Assembly (NCBI RefSeq): GCF_000401215.1 | Contig: NZ_ASRV01000034.1 | Span: 1 to 38,657 of the forward strand | Length of the DNA stretch: 38,657 nucleotides | Direction: 5' to 3' | Source of the DNA: Clostridium sartagoforme AAU1 | GTDB lineage: Bacteria > Bacillota > Clostridia > Clostridiales > Clostridiaceae | Shown: positions 16,908-24,885 of the stretch, in pieces | Position numbering within the stretch: position 1 is the stretch's first letter | How the letters are laid out: each line of letters starts with the position of its first letter | Program-made: the position numbers and the translations under genes | Notes under the pieces: generated by a model | What the model saw: only the letters and a program-made list of their open reading frames with translations | The model's database searches: none | What the model was told of the DNA's origin: nothing

Positions 16908-17573
16908 TTATTCCCAAGGTATGTCCATATATAATTCTATAGGTAATACTTCTCCATTAACTTTATCCTCTATTACCTCTTCAAACTCTCTAGTACACAC
17001 AGTGTATTTGTAAGGAATGCTTAAAAACTTAGATAACTCCAAAGATTCTATATCTCCTTTCAATATATGCTTACATTCTGTTTCCTTCATCATGTGAGTA
17101 TTTGATATAATATTAGTAACTTTTAATCTACTAGCTAATTCTATAGATTTTAGATATTTACTTGCCATACTACAATTTAAGGTTTCTGGTCTTGAATTAT
17201 TTAAAACAAAATACATTGAATAATCTTCTTCTTCAAAGTACTTGTTATATACACCTAGAACCCTTGCACCTACATTATCTCCACCAATATCTAATATAAC
17301 TTCATATGATTTATCATTAAATACAGATAATATTTCTCCTGATAGTACCATTAGCTCTGCATTAACTAAATCTTTTTTTGTGCTTATAACTCTTATTTTA
17401 TAATCATTCTCTAAAGTTGCTTTAATATCTCTTACACAAAAATAAGGATTTATTACATCCATATCAACTAATGCTACCTTTTTACCTTCCTTAGCCATCT
17501 TTATAGCGTAATTAATTGCAATTTCTGTCTTACCACTACCAAAGTGTCCAGTAAATATCTTAATCCTACTCAC
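16908..17573 (-). CDS. P-loop ATP-binding protein (MinD/CobQ-like)
   Basis: 221 residues from the GTG at 17573, chosen because GAGGAG lies seven bases upstream; a longer reading from 17588 would place the start inside the ribosome site. The Walker A motif GHFGSGKTE is near residue 8-16, a DMDVINPYFC segment near 42 looks like the Walker A' / switch region of ParA/MinD ATPases, and LDIGGDNVGARVLG near 112 is the Walker B region. It is the first gene of the oxidoreductase operon, 14 bases before the delta subunit. A role in assembling or controlling the enzyme is only inferred from position. Confidence 0.8.
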   Translation of the reverse strand: MSRIKIFTGHFGSGKTEIAINYAIKMAKEGKKVALVDMDVINPYFCVRDIKATLENDYKIRVISTKKDLVNAELMVLSGEILSVFNDKSYEVILDIGGDNVGARVLGVYNKYFEEEDYSMYFVLNNSRPETLNCSMASKYLKSIELASRLKVTNIISNTHMMKETECKHILKGDIESLELSKFLSIPYKYTVCTREFEEVIEDKVNGEVLPIELYMDIPWE

Positions 17574-17770
17574 ACTAACACTCCTCATTAAACATTCTTA
17601 CTATAAGTATACTTTATATTTTATTTTACTATCAATAAAAAGTGTGATCCTGTTGTACGTTTTATTAGTATCTCTAGGAAACTATCTATATCTAATTAAA
17701 TCTTTAAAAATTTATCAAATTATATATTATATTAATTACATTTATGGTAATTCTTTGCAATATAATAAAA

Positions 17771-17795
17771 GAGCCTTAGAATAACTCTAAAACTC
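17771..17795 (-). terminator. Terminator of the BFD-like gene
   Basis: GAGCCTTAGA and TCTAAAACTC form a 10-bp stem with two G-U pairs around ATAAC. On the minus strand it is followed by TTTTATTAT, 10 bases after the stop of the small ferredoxin gene. The rest of 17589-17770 is AT-rich and shows no gene. Confidence 0.6.
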
Positions 17796-17805
17796 CTTAA
17801 CAAAA

Positions 17806-17979
17806 CTATTTGTTTTCTCTAATTAATTCTTCTATCTTACATTTACATCTACTAGCTCTACAATATCCTGTTCCTGCTTCAGTATCTAGCTGAACCTTTT
17901 CAAATGTATCTGCACCATCTTTTACTGACTTTATTATTATGTCTTTTTCTATTCCTTTGCATAAACAAACTAAATCCAT
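17806..17979 (-). CDS. BFD-like [2Fe-2S]-binding protein, 57 aa
   Basis: 57 residues: MDLVCLCKGI at the start and a C-terminal TGYCRASRCKCKIEELI. The spacing C-x-C (Cys5, Cys7) with a later C-x4-C (Cys40, Cys45) and the T.AGTG turn match the bacterioferritin-associated ferredoxin-like domain, which binds a [2Fe-2S] cluster. The ATG has GAGGTGTAGAA upstream and the gene ends 10 bases before a terminator hairpin, so it is a stand-alone small gene. It may act as a small electron carrier or an iron-responsive helper; the partner is unknown. Confidence 0.82.
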   Translation of the reverse strand: MDLVCLCKGIEKDIIIKSVKDGADTFEKVQLDTEAGTGYCRASRCKCKIEELIRENK

Positions 17980-18107
17980 TTCTACACCTCAATTTCTATA
18001 ATCATTTCTATATATTATTTCTAAAATAAAACTTTTTATTATAGCTCGGTCTCATTATATAATAATTTTCTAATAAATAAAATATATTATTTAAAAATTA
18101 TTATTAT

Positions 18108-19010
18108 TTAATTTATTATCTTAGCTATTATAGGTATAGTAATTATGGATAACAAGGTTGTGATAAATACAACTATTGCTGAATATTCCTCTTCTTTATT
18201 AAAGTCAGCCGCAAATATTGAGGTCATAGCTGCTGCTGGCATGGCTTGTACGATTATTATAGTATTTATTATAGTACTATTATCATTTAGAACTTTTTTA
18301 ATAATTAATAAACCTAAAGGAATTATTATAAGCTTTATTAATGATCCATAGTATATTGAAAACTCCTTAAATACATCTTTTATTTTTACCTTGGATAATA
18401 TACTTCCCACTATTATCATTGAAATTGGTGCAGTCATATCTCCAACAATTTTAGTTGTATCTAGTAAAAATGCTGGCAACTTTATATTAAATAACATCAT
18501 AGGAATGCCTAGATATACTGCTATTATTGCTGGATTCAATAAAACCTTTTTTATATTATCCTTTGACATTTTATCTGAAAAAATCATAACTCCATATGTC
18601 CATAAAGCTATTGTAAACACCATATTAAATATTGAGGTATAAACTACCCCTTCAGCTCCAAATATACTATTGATTATTGGGAAACCTATAAAGCCACAGT
18701 TTGAGAATACATTTGCAAAATGAAGAATCTTTTTCTTCTCACCTTTAAATGGAAATAAGAAAATATAAGATATAATGGCTCCAACTATCATAAAGGCTAT
18801 ACTATAAATAAATGATATTAAAACATTTCGTCCCATCCCCCCACTAAATTCAAAACTAAAGGAATTTATTACCAATAGTGGTAGTGTTATTTCTAATAAT
18901 ATTTTTCTTAGTCCTTTATTAACTTCTTCATTTATTATGCTTTTTCTTGTTCCATATGCCCCTATTAATATTATTAAGAATAAAGAGATTATTTTATTTA
19001 AAACTGTCAT
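18108..19010 (-). CDS. AEC (auxin efflux carrier) family transporter
   Basis: 300 residues and about ten hydrophobic helices. Family features are the start FLIILIGAYGTRKSIINEEVNKGLRKILLEITLPLLVINSF, ANVFSNCGFIGFPIINSIFG in the middle and QAMPAAAMTSIFAADF near the C-terminus. AEC transporters move malate, malonate and other small organic acids or amino-acid-like compounds; the substrate cannot be predicted here. The gene stands alone on the minus strand, divergent from the mntP leader. Confidence 0.9.
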   Translation of the reverse strand: MTVLNKIISLFLIILIGAYGTRKSIINEEVNKGLRKILLEITLPLLVINSFSFEFSGGMGRNVLISFIYSIAFMIVGAIISYIFLFPFKGEKKKILHFANVFSNCGFIGFPIINSIFGAEGVVYTSIFNMVFTIALWTYGVMIFSDKMSKDNIKKVLLNPAIIAVYLGIPMMLFNIKLPAFLLDTTKIVGDMTAPISMIIVGSILSKVKIKDVFKEFSIYYGSLIKLIIIPLGLLIIKKVLNDNSTIINTIIIVQAMPAAAMTSIFAADFNKEEEYSAIVVFITTLLSIITIPIIAKIIN

Positions 19011-19110
19011 ACTTTTCTCCTATAAATAAATCTTTTTATTTACATTATATACGATTTATTGAATGAAGTTATATAGGAATTTTTTTTTATTAACTATCTC
19101 ACTAAATATA

Positions 19111-19142
19111 TTGATAAACTTACACTTTTTTGGTATTATAAT
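19111..19142 (+). promoter_or_regulatory. Candidate promoter of the mntP leader
   Basis: TTGATA at 19111-19116 and TATTAT at 19134-19139 are separated by 17 bases. An overlapping TATAAT at 19137-19142 would give a 20-base spacer. Transcription would begin about 15 bases before the riboswitch. Confidence 0.5.
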
Positions 19143-19154
19143 GATATTGATTTT

Positions 19155-19240
19155 TCTGTATAGGGGAGTAGTTAACTCTAATTGTGTAAGAGTTACTAAG
19201 TCAACATATTGAACGTTGTTCTGGCTTAGTATTAAATAAC
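19155..19240 (+). promoter_or_regulatory. yybP-ykoY (Mn2+) riboswitch
   Basis: The leader contains the two conserved segments of the yybP-ykoY RNA: GGGGAGTAG at 19163-19171 and GTCAACATA around 19200-19208, with GTTCTGGCTTAG following. A helix is formed between AACTCTAA and the GAGTTACTAA side. This RNA binds Mn2+ and controls manganese exporters and related genes. It lies 120 bases upstream of mntP and is followed directly by an intrinsic terminator, so metal binding should favour read-through. The exact ends are approximate. Confidence 0.88.
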
Positions 19241-19241
19241 G

Positions 19242-19280
19242 AGACTTATGCGTAGCTTTGCTGCGTATAAGTCTTTTTTT
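19242..19280 (+). terminator. Riboswitch-controlled terminator before mntP
   Basis: A 15-bp stem with two G-U pairs (19242-19256 with 19260-19274) and a TTT loop is followed by T7. The 5' side can instead be drawn into the riboswitch 3' region, as expected for an expression platform. Confidence 0.85.
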
Positions 19281-19367
19281 ATTCGTTTATAATCCATAAA
19301 GAGGCAATAAAATCCTAAATATTATTTAGGATTTTGCAATAAATTCTATAATAAAGGAGTACATACA

Positions 19368-19949
19368 ATGGGGTTTTTTTCAATTTTTATGACAGGAATA
19401 GGCTTATCTATGGATGCCTTTGCTGTTTCATTAGCTAAGGGGATTTGTTTAAAAGAAGATGAATTTAAATGCTCTTTTAGAGTTGCAGCATTCTTTGGCG
19501 GCTTCCAAGCCTTTATGCCTTTACTAGGCTGGTGGTTTGGCAGGTATTTTGAAATCTATATAAAATCTTTTGATCATTGGATAGCTTTTATACTACTTGG
19601 AATTATAGGTGGAAAAATGTTAATAGAATCTATTAAAGAACTAAAAGCTGATAAAGATACAGAGCTAGCTACAGAATGTGAAAGAGATGAATTTTCTTAT
19701 AAGAAACTAACTGTTTTAGCTATTGCAACTAGTATTGATGCTTTAGCAGTTGGGGTAAGCTTTGCATTTTTAAGTGTTAGTATTGTTCCCTCTATAACAA
19801 TAATAGGAATAACTACTTTTGTATTAAGCTTTTTAGCAGTTTTTCTTGGCAAAAAACTTGGACAGTATGTTCAAAATTATGCAGAAATGATTGGTGGAGT
19901 CATTTTAATAGGCATAGGAATTAAAATACTAATTGAACACTTAATGTAA
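19368..19949 (+). CDS. mntP: Manganese efflux pump MntP
   Basis: 193 residues with six predicted helices in two repeats. The repeat signatures are GIGLSMDAFAVSLAKG near residue 11-26 and ATSIDALAVGVSFAFL near 122-137; the Asp residues in both (SMDAF, SIDAL) are the ones associated with metal transport in MntP. The family exports Mn2+ and protects against manganese excess. The Mn2+ riboswitch and terminator upstream fit this function exactly. The ATG follows AAAGGAGTAC. It has no co-directional downstream gene; the next gene is on the minus strand. Confidence 0.95.
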   Translation: MGFFSIFMTGIGLSMDAFAVSLAKGICLKEDEFKCSFRVAAFFGGFQAFMPLLGWWFGRYFEIYIKSFDHWIAFILLGIIGGKMLIESIKELKADKDTELATECERDEFSYKKLTVLAIATSIDALAVGVSFAFLSVSIVPSITIIGITTFVLSFLAVFLGKKLGQYVQNYAEMIGGVILIGIGIKILIEHLM

Positions 19950-19976
19950 GGTTAGAAATAAAAAAATGAAAAGCAA

Positions 19977-20118
19977 AGAGGTTTTACCTCTAAAAACATA
20001 AATTTAACTTATGAGAAGCATTAAATGCTTAATGAAGTTGAATTTATCCATAACTGAACTTAGTATTAAAGCCCATCTTCTTAAGCTTACCTAAAGTAGA
20101 TTGGCTTTAAATACTTAA
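19977..20118. other. Structured intergenic region (three successive hairpins)
   Basis: After mntP come AGAGGT-TTT-ACCTCT (19977-19991), a larger stem AAATTTAACTT (20000-20010) with AAGTTGAATTT (20035-20045) enclosing GCATTAAATGC, and a long imperfect stem in which AGTATTAAAGCC (20062-20073) and ATCT pair with AGAT, GGCTTT and AATACT (20098-20115). No gene is seen. It may be a repeat element, a terminator pair for the convergent genes or a small RNA. Confidence 0.45.
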
Positions 20119-20141
20119 TTCAACCATAAATTTATCTGCAA

Positions 20142-20399
20142 TTATTTTCTATGCAAATTATAAAATTTCTTTAATTCTAACTTGCGCTCATCTGTCAGTA
20201 ATGTCTTTTTAAATCCTTGCAATGCACCCTCTAATGCTAGCAATCTGTTCATACATGCAGATTCATCAATTCCCTGTATTCTAAGCCATGCATTTTCAGC
20301 TCCTAAGTGTTTCAATTCGTCATATGTAGTTACACCAACTTGATTCAATTGTCGCTCAATTTCATTACCTATGTTTGGTAACTTTGATAATTTACCCAT
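20142..20399 (-). CDS. TfoX/Sxy C-terminal domain protein
   Basis: 85 residues, the size of a stand-alone TfoX C-terminal domain. It starts LSKLPNIGNEIERQLNQVGV, continues TTYDELKHLGAENAWLRI, and has CMNRLLALEGALQG, all typical of this helix-hairpin-helix-like domain. Stand-alone members are common in Firmicutes and have no proven function; the full-length TfoX of gammaproteobacteria controls competence. The ATG follows GAGGTGATATA. It is 44 bases downstream of the methyltransferase on the same strand and may be co-transcribed and so be under the Rrf2 operator. Confidence 0.88.
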   Translation of the reverse strand: MGKLSKLPNIGNEIERQLNQVGVTTYDELKHLGAENAWLRIQGIDESACMNRLLALEGALQGFKKTLLTDERKLELKKFYNLHRK

Positions 20400-20443
20400 T
20401 ATATCACCTCGCTAAATTCCTATTTCACTCTTATTTAAACTAT

Positions 20444-21067
20444 TTACTTTTTACATTTTATTAATAAAAACTTCATTGGCGGTTTATCTTTATTATCACT
20501 ATCTCTTTCTTCAATCTCATAAAATTCTACAAGTCCATATTCTTGAAACTCCTTTTTTATTGACTCAGAATCATAAAAAAAGATTTTTACTCCTGACATT
20601 GTTTCATAATAATTTTCATTAATTTTTCTACCTTTTCCAAACATAGGCGCCTTTTGGGAGATAGCCGTAAATATCATATATCCATTTTGTTTTAATTGTT
20701 TGTAACAATCACTAATAAACTTTTTTCTCTCACTTTCATTTAATAAATGAATAAGTGCATAGCTAAATATCCCTTCATAAAGCTTATTTTCAAAAGGCAT
20801 ATCTGCAACTGAACCATTATAAATATTAATATTAATACCATATTGTCTTGCCAAATCAATAGCTGTTTTTGAAATCTCGATTCCTGTAACATTTATATTA
20901 TTATCAATAAACACCTTTGCATTTCTTCCGTAACCAATGCCTGGTATTAATATATCTTTTATATTATTTTCAACAAAAAAATCTTTTACCCTAATAGCTG
21001 ATTCTGATGGTTCAAATCCCCACATCGTTTGCTTTTCTATAAAACTTTTTTCCCAAAACTCAGTCAT
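20444..21067 (-). CDS. Class I SAM-dependent methyltransferase
   Basis: 207 residues. The AdoMet-binding motif I is ILIPGIGYGRNAKVF near residues 39-53, motif II is VTGIEISKTAIDLAR, and YNGSVADMPF is the acidic adenine loop. The N-terminus FWEKSFIEKQTMWGFEPSESA resembles the thiopurine/tellurite-resistance (TehB-like) and related small-molecule methyltransferases. The substrate is unknown. It lies 107 bases downstream of the Rrf2 regulator gene and is preceded by a perfect operator-like palindrome that overlaps its likely -10 region. That makes it a probable Rrf2 target. Confidence 0.85.
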   Translation of the reverse strand: MTEFWEKSFIEKQTMWGFEPSESAIRVKDFFVENNIKDILIPGIGYGRNAKVFIDNNINVTGIEISKTAIDLARQYGININIYNGSVADMPFENKLYEGIFSYALIHLLNESERKKFISDCYKQLKQNGYMIFTAISQKAPMFGKGRKINENYYETMSGVKIFFYDSESIKKEFQEYGLVEFYEIEERDSDNKDKPPMKFLLIKCKK

Positions 21068-21114
21068 ATTTTATTCTCCTTTAAATATATTTTTTGCTTT
21101 ATTATTTAATTAAC

Positions 21115-21145
21115 CATATTATAGATTCGAATTGTCTATAATATG
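21115..21145. promoter_or_regulatory. Rrf2 operator ahead of the methyltransferase gene
   Basis: CATATTATAGA-N9-TCTATAATATG: perfect 11-bp arms with a 9-base spacer, 48 bases upstream of the methyltransferase ATG. The arm nearer the gene holds a TATAAT in the correct direction. It shares 10 bp per arm and the same spacing with the site upstream of the Rrf2 gene. Confidence 0.8.
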
Positions 21146-21173
21146 AATATGAAAATATTTTATATATTTTAAA

Positions 21174-21548
21174 TTATTTCAAATATTTTTTGTTTTTAAG
21201 GTATATTTTCATTACACCCTCTGCCTCTAATATAGCATTTTGAATTTTACATTCACTTTTTTCCTGCATTTCACAAGTGAATATGCTGCTATTTCCTTCT
21301 ATTGCCTCAATAACATCTAAAAGTGAAATATCTTCTTTATTTTTATATAATATATATCCTCCATTTACACCTGGAGTTGATTGGATTATATCAGCTTTTA
21401 CTAACTTGGTTAAAATTTTAGATAAATAGCTTGGAGATATATTAAAGTAATTCGCTAAAGGATATAAGCTTATATTTTTTCCATCATCATTTTTAATTAT
21501 ATATGCAACTATATGTAGTGCATAATTTGTAGCTTTAGTATATTTCAC
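21174..21548 (-). CDS. Rrf2 family transcriptional regulator
   Basis: 124 residues. The start YTKATNYALHIVAYI and the winged-helix segment ISPSYLSKILTKLVKADII...GVNGGY are diagnostic for Rrf2. Near the dimerisation helix there are two cysteines (Cys92 and Cys100) rather than the three that hold the Fe-S cluster in IscR/NsrR. A thiol-based or non-cluster sensor is therefore possible. The GTG at 21548 is used because AGGAG lies seven bases upstream; the ATGATG just ahead is out of frame and meets TGA at once. A perfect inverted repeat overlaps its own promoter, so it is very probably autoregulated. Confidence 0.92.
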   Translation of the reverse strand: MKYTKATNYALHIVAYIIKNDDGKNISLYPLANYFNISPSYLSKILTKLVKADIIQSTPGVNGGYILYKNKEDISLLDVIEAIEGNSSIFTCEMQEKSECKIQNAILEAEGVMKIYLKNKKYLK

Positions 21549-21570
21549 ATCATTTCTCCTTAACTAATAT

Positions 21571-21624
21571 TATATTATAGACTGTATTTATCTATAATAT
21601 ACTTAATCATATTTAGTGTCAATA
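21571..21624 (-). promoter_or_regulatory. Rrf2 gene promoter and overlapping operator
   Basis: On the minus strand TTGACA, a 17-base spacer and TATTAT form a near-consensus promoter. The -10 lies in the first arm of TATATTATAGA-N9-TCTATAATATA (21571-21601), a perfect 11-bp inverted repeat. Binding there would block RNA polymerase, as expected for autoregulation. Confidence 0.8.
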
Positions 21625-21649
21625 TAAATAATATTCTTAACTATAAAAA

Positions 21650-21690
21650 TAGACTTAATAATTATACAATTGCTTAAGTCTACTTTTTTT
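21650..21690. terminator. Terminator downstream of the GyrI-like gene
   Basis: TAGACTTAA (21650-21658) and TTAAGTCTA (21674-21682) form a 9-bp stem. T-runs flank both sides (T7 on plus, T5 on minus), so it can end the minus-strand gene at 21741 and insulate the Rrf2 promoter. Confidence 0.65.
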
Positions 21691-21740
21691 CATTTATCTA
21701 TTAATATTTTTAATTATTTTTTAGAGCTTTATATAAAACT

Positions 21741-22052
21741 CTATATTTCTCTTTTTAATATTGGTACATAGATATCCATTACAGTATCTATAACTGGATG
21801 ACACCTCTCATCATAATATTCGAAATCTAATTTTGTTTCATCAAATACATATCCGCTGTCTTTAAACCACTCTTCAAATATATATTTCCAAGTTTTTTTA
21901 ATAACATTTGCAAAATCATTATTTCCAGCCTCAGTACTTGTATTAATAGGAGGCGTTGTAAATACAGCATAAGTTAATTCATTTTTAATATTTTCCTCAA
22001 TGAATTCAATACATATTTCTATCGCATCATTATAATCCAAACTTTCACTCAC
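21741..22052 (-). CDS. GyrI-like/AraC effector-binding domain protein (short)
   Basis: 103 residues. The C-terminal two thirds match the small-molecule-binding GyrI/AraC effector domain: ELTYAVFTTPP, then TWKYIFEEWFKDSGYVFDE, FEYYDERC and YVPI at the end. Family members are usually about 150 residues; the N-terminal strand is missing, so this is either a short form or a remnant. The GTG start at 22052 has only GGGG upstream. A CCACGTGG palindrome lies just before it at 22059-22066. The ligand is unknown. Confidence 0.7.
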   Translation of the reverse strand: MSESLDYNDAIEICIEFIEENIKNELTYAVFTTPPINTSTEAGNNDFANVIKKTWKYIFEEWFKDSGYVFDETKLDFEYYDERCHPVIDTVMDIYVPILKREI

Positions 22053-22221
22053 ATTTCCCCACGTGGTAGTTATAGTATAACATCAAGAATAAATGAAAAC
22101 TGTTCCTAATTTGCTGAAAGTAGTTAATCTATTCAGTATTCTTAATAAATTTGAGCTTTAGATATACAAAGCATCATTGATAATATTCAGATCTTAAATT
22201 CCAGTTAAATTTCACAAAAAA

Positions 22222-22257
22222 ATAAGCAGTAAAATTAATACAAATTCTACTACTTAT
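22222..22257 (-). terminator. Terminator of the two-component/ABC operon
   Basis: A 15-bp stem with two G-U pairs (22222-22236 with 22243-22257) is followed on the minus strand by T7. The stem includes the kinase stop codon. Confidence 0.8.
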
Positions 22258-23173
22258 GTATATTTTTTATTTTCCATATTATTATGATACTTAATTTACC
22301 ATCTTTTAGTTCAGATGAAATTTCATGTCCCATCTGTTCCACTAATTCTTTTGTTATAGCAAGACCAATACCAGTGCTCTTACCACTTCTAGTACGATCT
22401 GCTGTAAAAAACCTTTGAAATAAGCACTTTGAATCTTCTTCACTTAAGTTTTTAGCCTCATTTGTAAAAGTTGTAATTATATAATCATCTCTATGCTTTA
22501 AACTTATTGATACAAAGCTTTCTCCATACTTCAACGCATTTTGTATTAAATTAAATAATATCCTCTTTACAGCATTTTCATCTCCAATAATACTAGGTGC
22601 GTTTTCATCTATATCAATATAAGGCTCTATACCTTTATTGGTAAAATCATTATAAAATGAAGCTATTGAATCACAAATCAAATTAGATAGATTAATTAAT
22701 TCGAAATTAAATTTATATTCCTTCCCTTCAAGTCTTGATAAATCATAGAAACTAGTTATTAACATCTGTAAAGATTTTGTTCTATCCTTTATTATATTCA
22801 TATACTCGTTTTTCTCAAACTGGCTTATATTAGGATCCTCCATGAGCTGCAAATATCCCATTACCGATGTAAGAGGTGTTCTAAGATCATGTGATATATT
22901 GGAAATTGATTCTTTAAGTTCTAAATCCATCTTTCTGTAATTAACTTCTGTTTTCTGTTTTAAATCTATATTATTATTTATTTCTAAAATTAACCTCTCA
23001 ACATTCTTATTTCCTGTCTTCAATAATACCCTTGAATTTGTTTTATTTTTATTTATATACCTAAGTTGATTCTCCACACTTTTTATTTCTTTTCTTAATA
23101 AGATGTAAAGTGTGACAACTATACTCAATATAATGGTAAGACAAATAACTATTATAAAAATCATATATGTCAC
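22250..23173 (-). CDS. Sensor histidine kinase with a single N-terminal membrane helix
   Basis: 307 residues (an ATG nine bases in, at 23164, is an equally good start). One membrane helix spans residues ~4-26 with almost no external part. The phosphoacceptor is His95 in SHDLRTPL, and N, G1 and G2 regions are present (NLIQNALKYGE, STGIGLAITKE). Kinases lacking an extracellular sensor often sense through a partner ABC transporter, which fits the two transporter genes upstream in the same operon. Confidence 0.9.
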   Translation of the reverse strand: MTYMIFIIVICLTIILSIVVTLYILLRKEIKSVENQLRYINKNKTNSRVLLKTGNKNVERLILEINNNIDLKQKTEVNYRKMDLELKESISNISHDLRTPLTSVMGYLQLMEDPNISQFEKNEYMNIIKDRTKSLQMLITSFYDLSRLEGKEYKFNFELINLSNLICDSIASFYNDFTNKGIEPYIDIDENAPSIIGDENAVKRILFNLIQNALKYGESFVSISLKHRDDYIITTFTNEAKNLSEEDSKCLFQRFFTADRTRSGKSTGIGLAITKELVEQMGHEISSELKDGKLSIIIIWKIKNIHK

Positions 23174-23212
23174 ACCTTTCTCTTTAATCTTTAGAATTAA
23201 ATTTATAAATAT

Positions 23213-23950
23213 CTATTTAATTTCTTTCTTCCTTAAATATAACATACTTAATCCTGTAAATACTACAGTGTATACAACTCCTACTAGTATTGCAGGTCCT
23301 ATATTTTCAATAGTTAAAGGCTCACTAGCTAAAATATTTAACTTAGTAGAAATAAGGTAATTATTTAAATAGCTAAATTTCTCCCAAACAAGTAGTGATA
23401 ATATAGCTATAATATTTTTAGTCATTAAGAATATTCCAAAATATACAAAAGCAGAAATATTGCTACTATTAAAAACTAATGCTATAAATGTACCTATAGA
23501 TATTGCTGCTATCCATAATACACTTGCCAGTGCAAATCTGATAAGAAATTCTGATAAGAAGTCACTTGGTCCCCCTAAAAATATTAAACCACTTATTGAA
23601 AATGCAGTTAATATAATAAATGCTGATAGCATTGAAAGAATAACTGCAGTAATAACCTTAGAAATAGCTATTGTATTTCTTGTAACTCCAAAAGATACTA
23701 CATTTTTAAAGGTTTGATTTTTTTGCTCATCACTAGTTGCCATTTCAACAAATACTCCTACTAAATATATAGGAAGAGTAAATGCTTGAGTAGCTATATC
23801 AAGTACTAAATTAAAATTTTTATCTGGAATACTTGAAATCTTAAAAAGCACTGTAACTAATACTGACATTGCAGCTATTATTCCTGTATAAATCCAAAAA
23901 TATTTTCTATTAAGATTCCTGTAAATATCTGCTCTTATATAATTAAGCAT
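23213..23950 (-). CDS. ABC-2 type transporter permease
   Basis: 245 residues from ATG 23950 (GGTGG upstream); it overlaps the ATPase gene by 8 bases. Six hydrophobic segments are visible: near 20-40, 50-70, 95-120, 140-165, 170-195 and 215-235. It starts MLNYIRADIYRNLNRKYFWIY, a common start of permeases paired with BcrA-like ATPases. It should form a dimeric export or removal pump with the ATPase encoded before it, moving a peptide antibiotic or lipid out of the membrane. Confidence 0.85.
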   Translation of the reverse strand: MLNYIRADIYRNLNRKYFWIYTGIIAAMSVLVTVLFKISSIPDKNFNLVLDIATQAFTLPIYLVGVFVEMATSDEQKNQTFKNVVSFGVTRNTIAISKVITAVILSMLSAFIILTAFSISGLIFLGGPSDFLSEFLIRFALASVLWIAAISIGTFIALVFNSSNISAFVYFGIFLMTKNIIAILSLLVWEKFSYLNNYLISTKLNILASEPLTIENIGPAILVGVVYTVVFTGLSMLYLRKKEIK

Positions 23951-24863
23951 TATGTCCACCCCCAATTAAATTTATAAAGTAATTTTCTAGGTTTACTCCT
24001 TCTGAACTCATGGAGTATAACATAATATTATTATTTATAAGAACTTTAGACACCTTCTCCGGAACATTCATAAGATCATACAATTTTATTTCATTATCAT
24101 TTAGAATTTCATATTCACTGCTTCCAAGTTCTCTCTCAATTATAGCAGCTGCTTTTGCTGTATCACTTACCTTTATAGCCAAGGCTTTTCTACACTTGTT
24201 ACTTAGCTCCTCTGAAGATAATTGTTCTAAAAATACACCATTATGAATGAAGCCATAAGTAGTTGCAAGTTGAGAAAGTTCACTTAATATATGACTTGAT
24301 ATAAGTATTGTTGTATTTCTCTCTCTATTAAGCTTTAATAATATCTCCCTAAATTCTACTATTCCAGTAGGATCAAGACCATTTATAGGCTCGTCTAAAA
24401 TAAGTATATCTGGACTAGACATTATTGTAAGTGCTAATCCCAATCTTTGCTTCATACCTAGAGAGAAATTCTTGAATTTTTTATTTCCTGTATCATGTAA
24501 CCCTACAATTTTAAGAGCATAATCTATGGAGTCTTTTTCTGCTATCCCTCTTTGAATCCTATAATATTCAAGATTCTTTTTTGCGGATAAATAAGGGAAA
24601 AAGCTAGGCGTTTCAATTATAGCTCCCGTTCTCATTCTTGATTTATTTAATCCTTGAGATGATGTTTCATTAAACAAATCAATTTCCCCACTAGATGGCA
24701 TTGTAAGCCCACTTATCATTCTAAGAAGAGTTGTTTTTCCTGCTCCATTTTTTCCAACAAGTCCATATATATCTCCTTGTTTTATTTCCATATTAACATT
24801 ATTTACTGCCAATTGATTATGATACTTCTTAGTTAAATTTTTTGTTTTAAGTATTGTATCCAT
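23943..24863 (-). CDS. ABC transporter ATP-binding protein (BcrA/lantibiotic-resistance type)
   Basis: 306 residues. Walker A GKNGAGKTT (near residue 37), the signature FSLGMKQRLGLA (near 134) and Walker B ILILDEPINGLDP (near 153) are all intact. The C-terminal ~90 residues are the extra domain seen in BcrA-like ATPases. It supplies energy to the permease encoded next. With the regulator and kinase of the same operon it forms a self-contained peptide-antibiotic sensing and resistance module, by analogy with known families. The drug is unknown. Confidence 0.92.
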   Translation of the reverse strand: MDTILKTKNLTKKYHNQLAVNNVNMEIKQGDIYGLVGKNGAGKTTLLRMISGLTMPSSGEIDLFNETSSQGLNKSRMRTGAIIETPSFFPYLSAKKNLEYYRIQRGIAEKDSIDYALKIVGLHDTGNKKFKNFSLGMKQRLGLALTIMSSPDILILDEPINGLDPTGIVEFREILLKLNRERNTTILISSHILSELSQLATTYGFIHNGVFLEQLSSEELSNKCRKALAIKVSDTAKAAAIIERELGSSEYEILNDNEIKLYDLMNVPEKVSKVLINNNIMLYSMSSEGVNLENYFINLIGGGHNA

Positions 24864-24885
24864 AACTCAAATTTTCCTCCTTTTC

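Noticed and set aside
22053-22249. A MerR-type helix-turn-helix gene upstream of the GyrI-like protein
   Set aside because: Translating this stretch on the minus strand gives stops in all frames and no helix-turn-helix motif.
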